Numbered from the stretch's first letter, positions 25,763 through 37,609 are shown. The stretch: 64,000 bases of DNA from Alentia gelatinosa (GCA_950022655.1 OX465588.1:22802527-22866526), one strand, 5' to 3'. Notes: generated by a model from the sequence alone, not told the origin. Made by a program: numbers and translations.

Positions 25763-25829
25763 GGTCACGTATCGCGGGCATTCGCCCCAACGCCTCAGGC
25801 GAAGGGGCGAATGCCCGGGATAGGTGACC
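25763..25829. repeat. 67-bp near-perfect hairpin
   Basis: Arms 25763-25788 and 25804-25829 are complementary at about 24 of 26 positions (GGGCATTCGCCCC against GGGGCGAATGCCC at the core). The loop contains a further small palindrome GCCTCAGGC. Confidence 0.85.
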
Positions 25830-26030
25830 GCTACCTTTCCACGTTGACACTGTCAAACCAGCATTCTACGCCGTATGTGCCCATTGCCCAAGCACGGAAA
25901 TATGTAAATTAACATCACTCTCCTGATCATAGTCCTAGATACACACTTATCGAATAGTGGCGATGTTCGATAGCGGTTCGAATGCGGTCAGTGACTATGC
26001 TTTGGAGAGTGAAGGTCAATATCATATTTT

Positions 26031-26264
26031 TGCGCATGCGCAATAAGTACATCCGACGTGTCTGTGCTATCAGCGATGCCCGTTGCAGACCAAGGCGAGT
26101 GACATGTTATTATCGCTTGATTTTGAATATCTGAGCTATTTAAACTGTTGGACTTGGAAGCCCCACTTTAGATACCTTGATAATTGGTCATTACGCACAA
26201 ATAATTGTTACGAGCTCTTGTATCGTGAGTTTCAAGTCGTGAGGCCACGTCGGCCGCCATTTTG
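26031..26264. promoter_or_regulatory. TATA-less promoter-like cluster (NRF1, CRE-like, YY1)
   Basis: A perfect NRF1 palindrome TGCGCATGCGCA lies at 26031-26042 and a YY1-type GCCGCCATTTTG at 26253-26264. GATGACGTCG follows near 26276. Such clusters mark housekeeping promoters in animals. No start codon with a convincing splice donor was assigned. Confidence 0.4.
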
Positions 26265-26412
26265 ACATTGGTCACGATGACGTCGATCTTGCGGTTCTCG
26301 TCATAGCACGTTACATTGCGTTTAATAAGACGAAGCGCACGATAATGGGCCTTAGTCGCAGAATACGACATCCCCGAGAGGTTAGTATTTCACTGACATT
26401 CGCAGTCAGGTA

Positions 26413-26818
26413 TGTAATAATAGACAGACACGACAAAATGATGAGCCAAGTTTTGAGATTGTCTTCCCAAAATGTAAATGGACCAGGTGGCGCCCTGGTC
26501 CAATAAGTGACGTAGGGAGGGTGCCCGGCAACTTCCTATATATGTCTCCGGGTGTCCTCCGGGAGTCAGTCTGGCTTTGGAGTGGGTTCGGGACACCTCC
26601 GGCGACTACCTGGACCCGGCTTGGTACCGGAGTGGAGCAAGGCATCCAGAGGCCGGAGTGCGCCACGTTTTATTCAGAGTTCTGGTTCAGAGACTGGCTT
26701 ACATATTACTTACCTTTTTTGACTCGCATGCTGCCTGAGGCTTACCCTGTTTGTGGTGTAATAAATCGTACTTAACTATTCTCCGGTGAACTCAAAAGTT
26801 ATTCTGTGCGACAATACA
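26413..26818 (+). mobile_element. Possible solo LTR or TATA-promoter unit
   Basis: The segment could begin TGTAATAATAG and end ACAATACA. It contains a TATA-like CTATATATG at 26536-26544 and an AATAAA about 225 bp downstream (26760-26765), the order seen in an LTR. A GC-rich interior and the near-palindrome GGACCAGGTGGCGCCCTGG lie between. No matching target-site duplication or second LTR was found, so this is speculative. Confidence 0.22.
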
Positions 26819-27540
26819 TGTACATATATTACAGCACCAGCTTGAGTTGCAGGTGTTATAGAAGCAAGATCTAGAAATACATCCAGGCGTTTCAAGCGTA
26901 GACAAATATAGTCTACATGACAAGAGTCGTTAATGATGCCTCCATTATATAGTGCTAATTTGGAAGCAGGAAAGGCGAAATGTCAAATCTATTTCGATAT
27001 AGACAACAAAACAACGACGTTGAAGGACATTCACGCTAATATAAGAATACAAACAACACAGGGGCAATTATATCATATTTTTTATTCCTTGTCATAGATG
27101 AAGTCTAGATATAGTCAACTGAACCTATCTGTATTCTTTATCCCACCAATCATGTCGTCCTACAAGTGCTCACTGCCAGGCACCAGACCGAGCTAGACAT
27201 TCGCCTATTTCTGTGCAATCATCAGCACCATGTATCTGTTTGTCGCCTACTCTTAGACAACGGAGATCCTGTTTGTTATGAGGTCTCTCGCTGCTTAGGG
27301 CTCTCTGTACAGGTTTAATGATGTCAGTGTCTTCCCAACATTTGTCAGTACGTAAGGCACAAAATTTAACCACCTGCATGTTACCTGTTGATGGCATTAT
27401 CAGGTTTACGAGTCTCGCTGAATGATTGCTTAAATATTCTTATATCTAACTATTGTAAGTTCGTAAACTACATAGAAAATATTTGACACAACTACATCCG
27501 TATCCACTGACGAATTCCCCTTACAGTTAGCTTTCGTTTC

Positions 27541-27569
27541 TCTGCACTCTGATTGGTTGTAGGTGTTAA
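27541..27569 (+). promoter_or_regulatory. 29-bp composite motif, copy 1
   Basis: Identical to 28534-28562. It contains TGATTGG (an inverted CCAAT / PBX-like site) followed by AGGTGTTA (a T-box half-site). Confidence 0.5.
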
Positions 27570-28394
27570 ATACATTCCTGTATGATAGAAAATGTCAATA
27601 CTGTGCGCTCTGGGTCTTGTGTTAAAAGAAAAGACTCCATGAAACCACATAGACGGACATCTTGCTTTTTCTACTGAAGCTCATAACGGCGTTCACACGC
27701 CAAGGGGAACTATTTTCATCTCTGAGTGGCTGTCCTCTGCTGGTGGTCTCTGAATTTAATATCCCTTCGGATGGAAACCTTACAGGTGAAAACATCAGTA
27801 ATGTCAGTTACCAGGCACATGCGACGTGCACCCCCAGATAAAACATGACTCAGACTAGATAGTAATTTGCATCTTTTGCACTTCTAAAATGTACACACGA
27901 GTTTTCAAGGAGAATCATTTATATTTATGGAACTATAGTGGGTACTACACATATAGTATGTTTTAACATGTTGTTATGAACAATGGAGGTGTGCCAATTT
28001 GGCAAATGGGATGTATGTATTCAAAGACCCATATGTAAACCTTGAACGTTTAAGTCACGGTTTCATGCCCTTGAACCCTTATGCATGCAACATTGGGCGT
28101 GACGCACCAGTCCCCTATATACAAGAACCTGGCCTGATTTCTGTCTGTCCGTGCCTCCTCAGTGGGCTGTCAGCGCTGACAGTGGGGAGAGTTCCCCATA
28201 GCGGTAACGAGGCTCAGTACTCTCATCGCATGGCACTTACATTTCCAACGCCATCTTCATCCGCTGCAATGTCCCATAAAACGTTCGGGTCCTTTTTACT
28301 CGACTGCTGGCTTGCATTTCTGCATATTCTGAGGGGTGTACAGTTACTACACGAGACTTATATTATCTGACATATACCAGAGTAAGACGCAGGT

Positions 28395-28565
28395 TTGTAA
28401 AGACACTAGGCGATAATAAAAGAAAAGCGCGCGTGCTGAGGCATGGCGGCGTCGCGAGCCCCCAATGTCGATCCTATTACCCAATCAAATGTCAGGTGAC
28501 AATCAGTGTTGACAGCGACTGTCAGTCTTGTTTTCTGCACTCTGATTGGTTGTAGGTGTTAATGG
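28395..28565 (+). promoter_or_regulatory. GC-rich block with TALE and T-box-like motifs
   Basis: GCGCGCGTGCTGAGGCATGG and GCGGCGTCGCG are followed by CCAATCAAATGTCAGGTGAC and TTGACAGCGACTGTCAG, containing several TGACAG/CTGTCA cores typical of MEIS/TGIF sites. The second copy of the 29-bp motif (28534-28562) closes the block. The role is inferred from clustering. Confidence 0.35.
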
Positions 28566-28569
28566 GAGG

Positions 28570-30990
28570 TGACAACAAGTTATTCCGGATGGCTCAAGCA
28601 AGCAGCCTTTAGAGAGAGAATGAGGAAGAAAAACATGGGGAAAAAACAATAGGGGAGGAAGAAGTGGAGTGGTGTGGTGGGGGTTTTCTGATTGCGAGAC
28701 ATCATTAGCGATCGCCAGAGATTCCATTTCTTGCCTCATTGATTGTTTTCCCCTGGAAAATGAAGTCTAGAGCCCCTGAACATGACGGTAGTCGATGGCA
28801 GTCTATTGGTGTTAGTACTGTAGGAGGCATGGCACCCATTGAGATCCTTGGGTATTATTTTCCTTAGACTATTTCCTGTGTTAGTCTCTCTTTACAGTGA
28901 GTCTCTTTAAAAAAGAGAATATAATGACCGGAGGCACATTGTCCTTCCATTTCCTTTCTTAGAATTTGTTGACTTTATAAGCAAAGCTCTCCATGGAGCA
29001 TGTGCGACTGGGTGGTGAATTACGTTCTGCCTTAGAATCAATAGCATACCATGGCGTTTAAATCTATATTGGCATTGCAGTGTAGATGAATTCTGGTTTA
29101 TAATTGTGTCCCCAGTTTATGACTGCCCTCCATACTTAAATCTCCGGTAAAGAATAAAGGACTCCACTGAATGTTTGCCGATCAAAGTTTCATTTAAGAC
29201 TACTTTAAGTATGTAATTTGCAAAATTTACATTTGTGGGAAAACAGAGGGGTATGTGAATATCGTAAGATGTATTGTGTGACGACTATAAGCAGTTAGGA
29301 AGGTCCAAATTGTAAGCATTACTATAGGGGCTTATAGGAGAATAAGGCTTTCCATATTCTAAACAGTAGCGATCTGTTGGCTATATACGTTTAGTATGGA
29401 GACTCCGTATTAAGAGGATAATAAATGATAACTCCGATATATTATGGTAATTTGATTAGAAGGAAACATAAAAATGTAGCTATGAGAAAACTACAACCGG
29501 AGCAATGGACCTCTGGTAATTGGCAAAAGATAGCACTACACCCTTTCCATGAAGTCCACTCTCCCGGTTAATTAGTCTGCATTCACCAATCTCTGCGGTT
29601 GCATTTCTAGCCCAGTTCCTCCAATGATCCCTGGCCTTCCGTGCCGCTTACTATAGACCTTCTCTATACCATAGATGCCCACCATACGGATGTCAATATT
29701 CCACACTGAGTAGCTGATAATGGTGTCGAATAGAGCATGAAATGTCTCTGCAGTAAAGACAGACTCGAAGACGTAGTTACATTGGACGTGAAAAGTATCT
29801 TTTTAGCCCAACGTTGAGACGAATATCAAACATTATCTCACCCCGGTGTTTTTCTCCAAAGGATTAACGTTAGGAATTCATACTCCACGGCCGTGAAGGT
29901 AGTGTACCTAATACCCAAATGGCTAATTGAGTTATATATTACTCTGCGGTCAAATCCGGTCTGCATAGAGTTGTACCTATGCCTTCACTGCCATATAAGG
30001 AATATAGAAGGCACTGATTGACCCAGCAGCCAATTACTGCATTCAGAGCAAACCACAACCTTCACCCTGACCTGCTTACATCGTGTTAATAGCGCCTTGG
30101 GAGAGTCTATAGTTGACCTGAATTTCTTTGGCCAAAACCGGTGGAGTGTGGACCAAGTTATTTTTATCCCATGAGTTTTCTTCTAAGTATTCAATGTGAC
30201 AAAGTCAATACAAAACGAGTTCTTCAATAAAATGGAATTTAATGGAACTGTGGCGTGGGTGGGCACCAAAAAGCGTCCATCGGCCGACACACCGTTTTCT
30301 ACCGTGTTGGCAGATGCCACGCCTTATCAGGCCTTCTGTTAATCATTACCCATCACCTAATGTTCGGCTACATTATCACCCAATCATAGTTCACAAGAAT
30401 GACTGACGTGAGTCTGACGCGGATAAACGATATATGTCTCTGAACTCTATTGAATGAAAGAAGAATAAAGTTGATTCCATCATTGAGTCATTAAAGAATC
30501 CTATCTCGAAAATTAAGGTAGAATACGTAACGTAGTCCAGACTTGGATTGATTGAACCTTCAGTATAGATGTAGTAGTATATGCAAATGTTAATCTGTAT
30601 AAGGATAACACCATACGGCAATCAATGTGGTATTTCCGTTCATTGAAGCATATGCCTCTGAGGTGTAAACCTTTTTATACGAAAGCCTCAAAGTGGAGAT
30701 ACGTAGCTCGCCTTTTGAACGAGGTATCCAGTTTCTTACTACTATTTTAGGCTTCCTTTGCTTAAGTCATGGGGAACTCAGTAGAATCATTTAACAAACA
30801 GTCTTTTCCCTATGGGACTAATAACGACTCAAATATACACGTGCTACTCTCATCTATCATGCAAATAAAGACGTATGTCGAACATACATGAAGTTTGTGT
30901 TTTTGAAAATCCTAGATAAAAAATCTATGGCAATATATCATCGTTGGATATCAATGTCAGAATTGACTTTTGTCGTTGATAATGTGGCCG
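28570..30990. other. Non-coding, nothing recognised
   Basis: AT-rich. The short frames present have no recognisable domains. Confidence 0.4.
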
Positions 30991-30992
30991 AT

Positions 30993-31128
30993 CAGAGTTA
31001 AGACGACATCAGAGTTAAGACGACATGCCTGTAGGAAAAAAAATACAATATCGGAAAGGACATTGTCAACATGTTGGTATGTAGGAAAAAAATACAATAT
31101 CGGAAAGGACATTGTCAACATGTTGGTA
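30993..31128. repeat. Two adjacent tandem duplications
   Basis: A 17-bp unit CAGAGTTAAGACGACAT is present twice (30993-31026). It is followed by a unit of about 50 bp (TGTAGGAAAAAAAATACAAT onward) present twice, from 31030 and from 31080, differing by one A in the A-run. The duplications are recent. Confidence 0.9.
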
Positions 31129-31417
31129 AGAAACTATCAAAGGCCACTGACATTTACCTGTTTCAGGTGAGCCCACTCACAAAAAGTAATCATTCGTTCA
31201 TGAGTTGCTTCAATACATACCTTAACAATAACAAACATCGATTATTTAGGGAGTGGCTGATGGTGCATGAAGAACAAACTCATTAGAAATGATTGATAAC
31301 AAAAAGACTGAACACTCTAAAAAGACATGATCTTCAAACTACAGGACACTACTCTAGAATCTAGGCCTACTAGTCGTCATAATTAACTAATTGTTCGAGC
31401 TGTGACAAATATGATCC

Positions 31418-31728
31418 TATTGGACCGTTTCCACTGGCTGACGACAATGGCGGAGATCTTTTGAGTTACCCAGAAAGTCTGTCGGTGGTGCCACCGATTG
31501 TGCGTCAGTATCGAAAAATCGGTGAGCGTAGTGGATTTGACTCAGTGACCCAGCTTTTACTCCGTGGTAGGTGGTGCCACATAACATCATCTGAGCAGAA
31601 AAAGTCGTGGGACATTCCACGAGCTGGGTCGTTTCCATTGACCGATTTCGGGTCGGCAGTGCCCTAAGTCCGTCGGTGGTTCCTGACTGTAGATCGGTGA
31701 AGGGAAATTGGCCAATGGAAATGGGCCT
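31418..31728 (-). repeat. Dispersed DNA-element family, about 310-bp copy
   Basis: The outer ends are inverted repeats: GGACCGTTTCCACTGGCTGA on the left and GGCCAATGGAAATGGGCC on the right. Internal sequence matches, in reverse, the copies at 7195-7690 and 53329-54843 (CCGATCTACAGTC, GGAACCACCGACGG). It is non-coding. The copy is compact, so it may approximate the basic non-autonomous unit. Confidence 0.6.
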
Positions 31729-34700
31729 TTTGTTAGATCAAGTGCATTTTCGCCGTCTCGTTTGCAATCAAGAAACTCATGATGCTCCAATTCTTTTTTT
31801 ATATACCTGTCCGCAATTGTCTCACAGTTATGCGCCAGCTGTACAGATTCCATTTTTTTACAGACTGTTTATGAACTAATAGTTTGTGCTCTCCGTACCA
31901 CGTGACCTGTTGCAAAATGGCGTTTTTAATCACATCCAATTATACAACAATGAGGCACAGTGAGTGTGTCTGAATGACATATATTCCATAACACAGAAAA
32001 TATTCCGTTCAGCCCCAATAACTATGTCTCCCTATAGTACCCTAGTCCTATTGTTCAGCACAAAGAAGGGCCCCAGATGTAGAGCTCCTTGACGCAAGCA
32101 CCCCGAGTTAGGGAAAGAACCTTTAGCTCAAATAAAAATCAATAAAATACAACTCTGACAGGTGTGCTCACTTAAGGGGCTCTCAGGGGTGAGCCGGTAT
32201 GTTCTACGCGACGCTGACACCTGAGTTGCTCACTGGGGACTGAGCATGTGCAACCTCTGGAACCTAGGGCTACACCTGGGTTTAAGCTTCACCCTACTTT
32301 ATCAGTAACCTACCAGTAGAGACAAAGTATGGGTTCTCTAAATACGCATTACCTATGGCAAGCCGTTGCAATGAATTCTAATTCACATTTAGAAAGACCT
32401 TAAGTAAACATAATATGTAATGCCTGCATGGGACACATAATATACGGCTATACCTAGTGTATATTTTGTTCGTAGTTGACCTTCAACATTTATCGCTGTC
32501 TCAACAATGAGACTTTTGCATTCTGGAATATGTATTTTTCTGATTGACAGTCTAAGAATTAATGTAATTAGATTTGGATCAGTTTTCCTGAGTAAACATC
32601 TGTACAATCTCAACCAATATATCTCAATTGTTTGATAGTCAATTCCAAAATAGAGTTAAACAATTAATAGCAGACCTATAAATATCACATTAACATTTGC
32701 CCCAAAGAGGCCTTGGTCTATCGCACATAACCCCAGTTATGTTCGATGAAACTACAACCATAAGTTGATATCTAAAGTAACAATATTAACTTTCTATATA
32801 GTCTATATATGACAACGCGACCGACCCTCTTTTCACAGTAGAAATTAAAATTTAACAGTGGAAATGAATTCCCATATTCTTGATTGGCAACGGGTGGCTC
32901 CCTCCTTCTACAACTCTCATATCGGCTGTGACTCCCCTTTATGCTGTCGTCCCAAATCTCCAGTAATACTCGTGTTTGCCGATTGGGAAATCATTAAGTC
33001 TTGACAAACTGTATGAAGCGGGGCATTCTCTGGGGCTGGTGTTTGCGTCCCCAATCACTATTTGTCCTACATTGTCTGGGTCCGCTACTCGATTCATTAT
33101 TAATAAGGCGTTGCTTGCAATGCGCATGTGTCATTGCATCACGTGACCGAGCCTGGCTTGTGTTCCCGGTTTGATTTTTAGTCGTGACACCAGAGGGCAA
33201 ATTTCTCTCAAGGCCCGGATGCCAGGTTTGTAAAGGAACAGTGCTCACGTAAAAAATGTCGGCTGCTCATTTTCTACGAGGTCGGTCGGCAGAGAATCGT
33301 GTGTGTGACTCCTTTCTCTACCCTGATTCCCAAAAGGAAAAGGAAATACCAGGGAAGCAAATTTTGAATTATATATGGGATTTCAGAGAAATATGTCATC
33401 TAGTGTTTAGGATATAGAAAGAATACAGCCTGGTAGAATGCACTTATTTGTCTCATCAAATCATTTCCAAGATAACATTTACATATAGCATATGATAAAA
33501 AGTTAGAAATCATTGTAATATTGTTGTTTTTTAGGATTTTTATTGCAATCAATAATCATTGCTCTTCCTTACAATACATTTTAGCAATTTAACAGACCAG
33601 AACTCTAACATGATGATACATACATGTTTGGGTATAGAATGATAATTTGCGGCCCTTGCCGACGTAAATAAGCAACACGAGACTGACAAGAGAGACACGG
33701 GTGCTGTACATTTTTTAATGCAAACTCCAGTGGAAATTGCAGCTGAATGGAGAATTTCTTTTATTCAAATATATGGGCTATCTTATATCTTACACGGGAG
33801 TTGGTATTATGAAAAGGCATGCTTTAACAATTGATTACAGAACCGTTTGTTGTTATATTAGGGACCCCAAACGAGGACCCTTCTGTGGTACTGCCACTTG
33901 TGAAATCATACTATGATCTTTATTACCGAACTACGATCATCTAATAATCTACTTAGCTTCGTGGTTATTACCTTTTATTAATGAGACTCATACCACATGA
34001 CCTCCTATGGGGAAAAAACCTATTCAAGGTGAAGGACAGAAACAAATTTATATCTTTGGAAGATGGTCCCTACATCAAGATATAAAAAAGACCTTAATCA
34101 CCTCTTGAATGCTCAACCATCATTGAAAACAACTCATGATTTCACACCGACCGTAAAATTATCAAAGACGCAGTAATTGATATAAAGAAATATGAGATAA
34201 TGGCTCACAGTAAGGTTTCGACCGGATAAATATTGTCGATGGACTGGTAGTTTTAAGCAATGGATTCTCCCGATAAGCTGTGTCTCCGAACATTCCCTTA
34301 AGTATTGATAAGAAGCCATCCATTGCCCTCTTGATTCTATGATATATTTGATCAAGACAAATAAACAATCTGTTTGTTTGTAACAACCTATTCTTCGACA
34401 AGGCGGATAATTTGGAATCTGTAATATCCAGAAAAAAGATGTTTTCAGCAATTACTTTGTTTCATGCCCAACTCGTGACTTTTGTAAAATGATTTAATTA
34501 CTCACCTTCTCGGGAAGTTTAATCAACAGCATGGCACTCACCGCTTCCGGCTTGTCTGTAGACGTTCTGTAGTCGTGTTTGCGATGTAGCTGGATAAGGA
34601 TAATATGCCTATTTGATGATTCCTTGATGACCAACAGTAAAAAGTGCATGTAAACTGATCACCTTTCCCCAATTCATAGCTTACTGGATGACCCTAAAGT

Positions 34701-35710
34701 GGGTTTGTGAAACTTTTGAATGTATGGGCATTACTCCGACAGGAAAGACTGAATGTATTCAGATGTTCCGCAGCTAAATAATAAAGAATTTACTCTAGTA
34801 AAAAAACTACTACAGTAAAAAACATATATTCTAATTACCACTAATCCATAGATAGATAAGAGAGGCGGCAGTTTGGGAGAATGAAATTCTGTTGAATTTG
34901 ATAATGATAAAATAAATTTTATTTTGACCGAATTAATATGAGTTATCAATTATCAATATATAAATTATTAATAACATTTGTAGTAATTGACTATTAGAGT
35001 TTTTTTTATACTATCAGTGGTGATCCTAGTTAAAGATTTAATTTTTCTTTTTTAACAATTTTGTTTTGAAGAATTTTTGCAATTCCATTATTTTCCTGAA
35101 TGGATTTGACATTTGAGGAAATTCTTGGGTTTAATGTCCATTGGGGCCGATATTGTGTAATCGAGCACCACCTGACGACTATTGGATAGACGATCTATGG
35201 TGGTCACGTTTTAGTTGTCTAGTGTAAACGCCGGGAGGGCCCTATTACATAGATGTTATCATCACTGGTAGGAAAATAAACATAGGGTGAATTTGATGAT
35301 TTATACTTATGTCCTAATCTAGTGTATTTGTTTTTTGGGTGATGATAGCAGCTAATTGATTAATTCTCATAAGTTAACATGCGACTTTCAGATTTTCAGT
35401 TGCAAAGACATACATCCAATATCTAATCAGTGAACATCTTAGAATCTTAGTACAATATTAGCAGCATAAATTAATGAACGTATCATTTAAGGCCATTAGC
35501 ATCATCAACGGTACTGGATAACAGAAACGTGAACATATTAAAAGGCAGCCATGGTATAAAATTGACTTCCAATAAGGGAAATAAAGGAAGGTAATATGTT
35601 CGGGCAATTCACAATTTTCAAAATACAGTTTTTTAAATCATCATACATGACATTCAAAAGCAAGCAAATATCACCCAAATCTTACCCTAGGAAACGGATA
35701 CAAAAGCCAC
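31729..35710. other. Non-coding stretch left of the YR element
   Basis: It contains a motif-dense, GC-elevated stretch at about 32160-32300 and a short CCAGAGGGCA CTCF-like core near 33190. Otherwise it is AT-rich without recognisable genes. Confidence 0.4.
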
Positions 35711-35963
35711 ATTACCCCTACCCTGGATAAAAGGAGAGAAGCATGGGCTTGGGAACATAAAATTTTATTGAATTTTATATGTGTAAAATTTTATGCCGAC
35801 CTTATTGGACGACATATGAATATGATATTAATATGAGTAATAAGGTAAATGTAATTGACAAATGGAGTAATAGTCAATTATGATAAGAAAATATGATATA
35901 CAATATAAATGTAAATTGTACGTGATACAATACATGACAAATTGTATATTGTAAATAAAAATG
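35711..35963 (-). repeat. Split direct repeat B2 (3' terminal)
   Basis: 253 bp, matching 36239-36491 base for base by eye (offset 528). AT-rich, with an internal palindrome around AAAATTTTATTGAATTTTAT. Its outer end (ATTACCCC on plus) marks the 3' terminus of the element. Confidence 0.92.
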
Positions 35964-36039
35964 GCCTACGTGAGTAGGAAAAGGATGAAAGGGGGGGCCT
36001 ACGTGAGTAGGAAAAAGTAGTGAGGTTGAGGGTGGGTGG
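35964..36039 (-). repeat. 76-bp spacer with short duplication
   Basis: This lies between A2 and B2 and occurs once in the element. It contains GCCTACGTGAGTAGGAAAA twice (from 35964 and from 35998). Confidence 0.8.
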
Positions 36040-36242
36040 GACGAGAAAGACTGGAGTAGGTGTGTACTGCAGTACAGCTGGAGAAGAAGTGAGACCGGGA
36101 CCGATGGCTTGGCCGCGCTCGTGACTGCGCAGTACGTGTGAGAGCCGCTGGGGGGCAGGAGGGGCGCTCGTGTCGCGCGAGAGGGGGGAACACCAGGGGG
36201 AGCAATGACCACCCCTGACCAACGGCCATGGGTCACCCATTA
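36040..36242 (-). repeat. Split direct repeat A2 (internal)
   Basis: 203 bp, identical by eye to 40761-40963 (offset 4721). It adjoins B1 with a 4-nt overlap at 36239-36242. GC-rich. Open frames on the minus strand through it are repeated in A1 and are not considered genes. Confidence 0.92.
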
Positions 36243-36491
36243 CCCCTACCCTGGATAAAAGGAGAGAAGCATGGGCTTGGGAACATAAAATTTTATTGAA
36301 TTTTATATGTGTAAAATTTTATGCCGACCTTATTGGACGACATATGAATATGATATTAATATGAGTAATAAGGTAAATGTAATTGACAAATGGAGTAATA
36401 GTCAATTATGATAAGAAAATATGATATACAATATAAATGTAAATTGTACGTGATACAATACATGACAAATTGTATATTGTAAATAAAAATG
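36239..36491 (-). repeat. Split direct repeat B1 (internal)
   Basis: Identical copy of the B2 terminal repeat. It follows the YR stop by about 40 bp and joins directly to A2, mimicking the junction of a circularised element. Confidence 0.92.
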
Positions 36492-36532
36492 CCAAAGAGC
36501 CATTAAACAAGGAGAGGGTGGGAGGGAGTAAT

Positions 36533-37609
36533 TTAAGAGTTTTTGTTGAGTAGTGATAGTACCAACGCCCGGTTGACAGAGTCGGCGTCATTGTTCGTAA
36601 TGTACGTCCTATGGGCGTTGGACCTCCAGCCGCCATACCTCTGGATGGAGAGTTCCGGCATACCGGCCTGGTATGCCTGGGTCGCTGCGGCCTTGTGAAG
36701 TCCATGCAGCGTAAAGGTAGGCGGCTGTTGGGCTACATGTAGGAGGGCTTTCCACTCTTTAGTGAGGATCCTTGTCGTAACGGTCGCTCCGTGTACGTGC
36801 TGGAGGAACGGGTCCTCGGGGCTGGCCGTAGGGGACGCCACCAGCATCTGGCGTGTAGCACGTACCGGGCAGAACCGTGGATCGGGTGACTCCTGCAGCG
36901 TGACCGTTTTCTCCTCCCCCACGTGCTGCATGTTTTTGGCGGCTTTCACCCGGACGGTCACGTGTCGACGGCCAACCACCACATCCCGGCGCGACAGGTG
37001 TCGTGCCGCGTCGTACCTCGAGGGCGTCGGGGGCGCTACTTCGCTCTGCCTCAGAGCCGCGTAGTAAATGATCAAGATAGCGGCCCGTAGAGCGAGGTGA
37101 ATTGGTGAGTCCGTAAGGGCCGCGAGGACGGCTCGGATCACGGCCAACGGCACTGGAGGTTTCACGTTGGGCTGATACGTCTTGTTTCGCCGCATCGCCT
37201 CGAGGGCCCGCCTGATCCGGAAGTCCTCCGTGGGTGCGACATCCCCTCCCGTCAGTCGCAGGTGCGACCGCACGTGTGAGAGGTGATTCGCGACCGTGGC
37301 CGGCGAGGGGGCGTGGTCCGCGACGTATTCGAGGTACGCCGTGGTAAAGCTCACCGTGGGCCTCTGCGGGTCGGCCCCCATCCGCCGGCAGAACGCGAGG
37401 TAGGTCGCGACGGCGCTCCGCTGGTTCGCGACCGTTCCGGGGGCACGTGCCTCTGATTGGCGAGCAGATGCCCTCGTCTGGAGACAGCGTAGCGCCGGAT
37501 CTGCACATGAGACGTAATACAGGAATAAAAGTCGCGTGAGTACAGGGGGTAACTTCAGTGAGGGAATGAAATTTGGTGAAGGTGGCCGCTTTGTCAAATT
37601 CCCTCGAGG
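36533..37609 (-). CDS. Tyrosine recombinase (YR) of the Ngaro-like element
   Basis: This frame opens after a TGA at 37612-37610 and ends at 36533. It encodes an N-terminal SAM-like domain (TVANQRSAVATYLAF, TVANHLSHVRSHL) and a C-terminal catalytic domain. Numbered from 37597, the catalytic positions visible are Arg183 in AALRQSEV, His298 in LHGLHKAAATQ and Tyr332 in HRTYIT. The second catalytic Arg, normally three residues after that His, reads His301 (CAC). CAC is one CpG transition from an Arg codon. No ATG precedes the first core helix, so expression probably needs frameshifting or reinitiation from the overlapping RT frame, which is offset by one base. The enzyme inserts the circular DNA copy. 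With His301 it may be impaired. Confidence 0.88.
   Translation of the reverse strand, partial: PRGNLTKRPPSPNFIPSLKLPPVLTRLLFLYYVSCADPALRCLQTRASARQSEARAPGTVANQRSAVATYLAFCRRMGADPQRPTVSFTTAYLEYVADHAPSPATVANHLSHVRSHLRLTGGDVAPTEDFRIRRALEAMRRNKTYQPNVKPPVPLAVIRAVLAALTDSPIHLALRAAILIIYYAALRQSEVAPPTPSRYDAARHLSRRDVVVGRRHVTVRVKAAKNMQHVGEEKTVTLQESPDPRFCPVRATRQMLVASPTASPEDPFLQHVHGATVTTRILTKEWKALLHVAQQPPTFTLHGLHKAAATQAYQAGMPELSIQRYGGWRSNAHRTYITNNDADSVNRALVLSLLNKNS

Noticed and set aside
30993..31128. Repeats considered as a CRISPR-like array
   Set aside because: They are simple adjacent tandem duplications without unique spacers, in a eukaryotic context.
35874..36240. Three overlapping minus-strand open frames of 76-120 codons
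   Set aside because: They lie inside the split direct repeats of the YR retrotransposon, and part of each recurs in the A1 repeat. No domain was seen.
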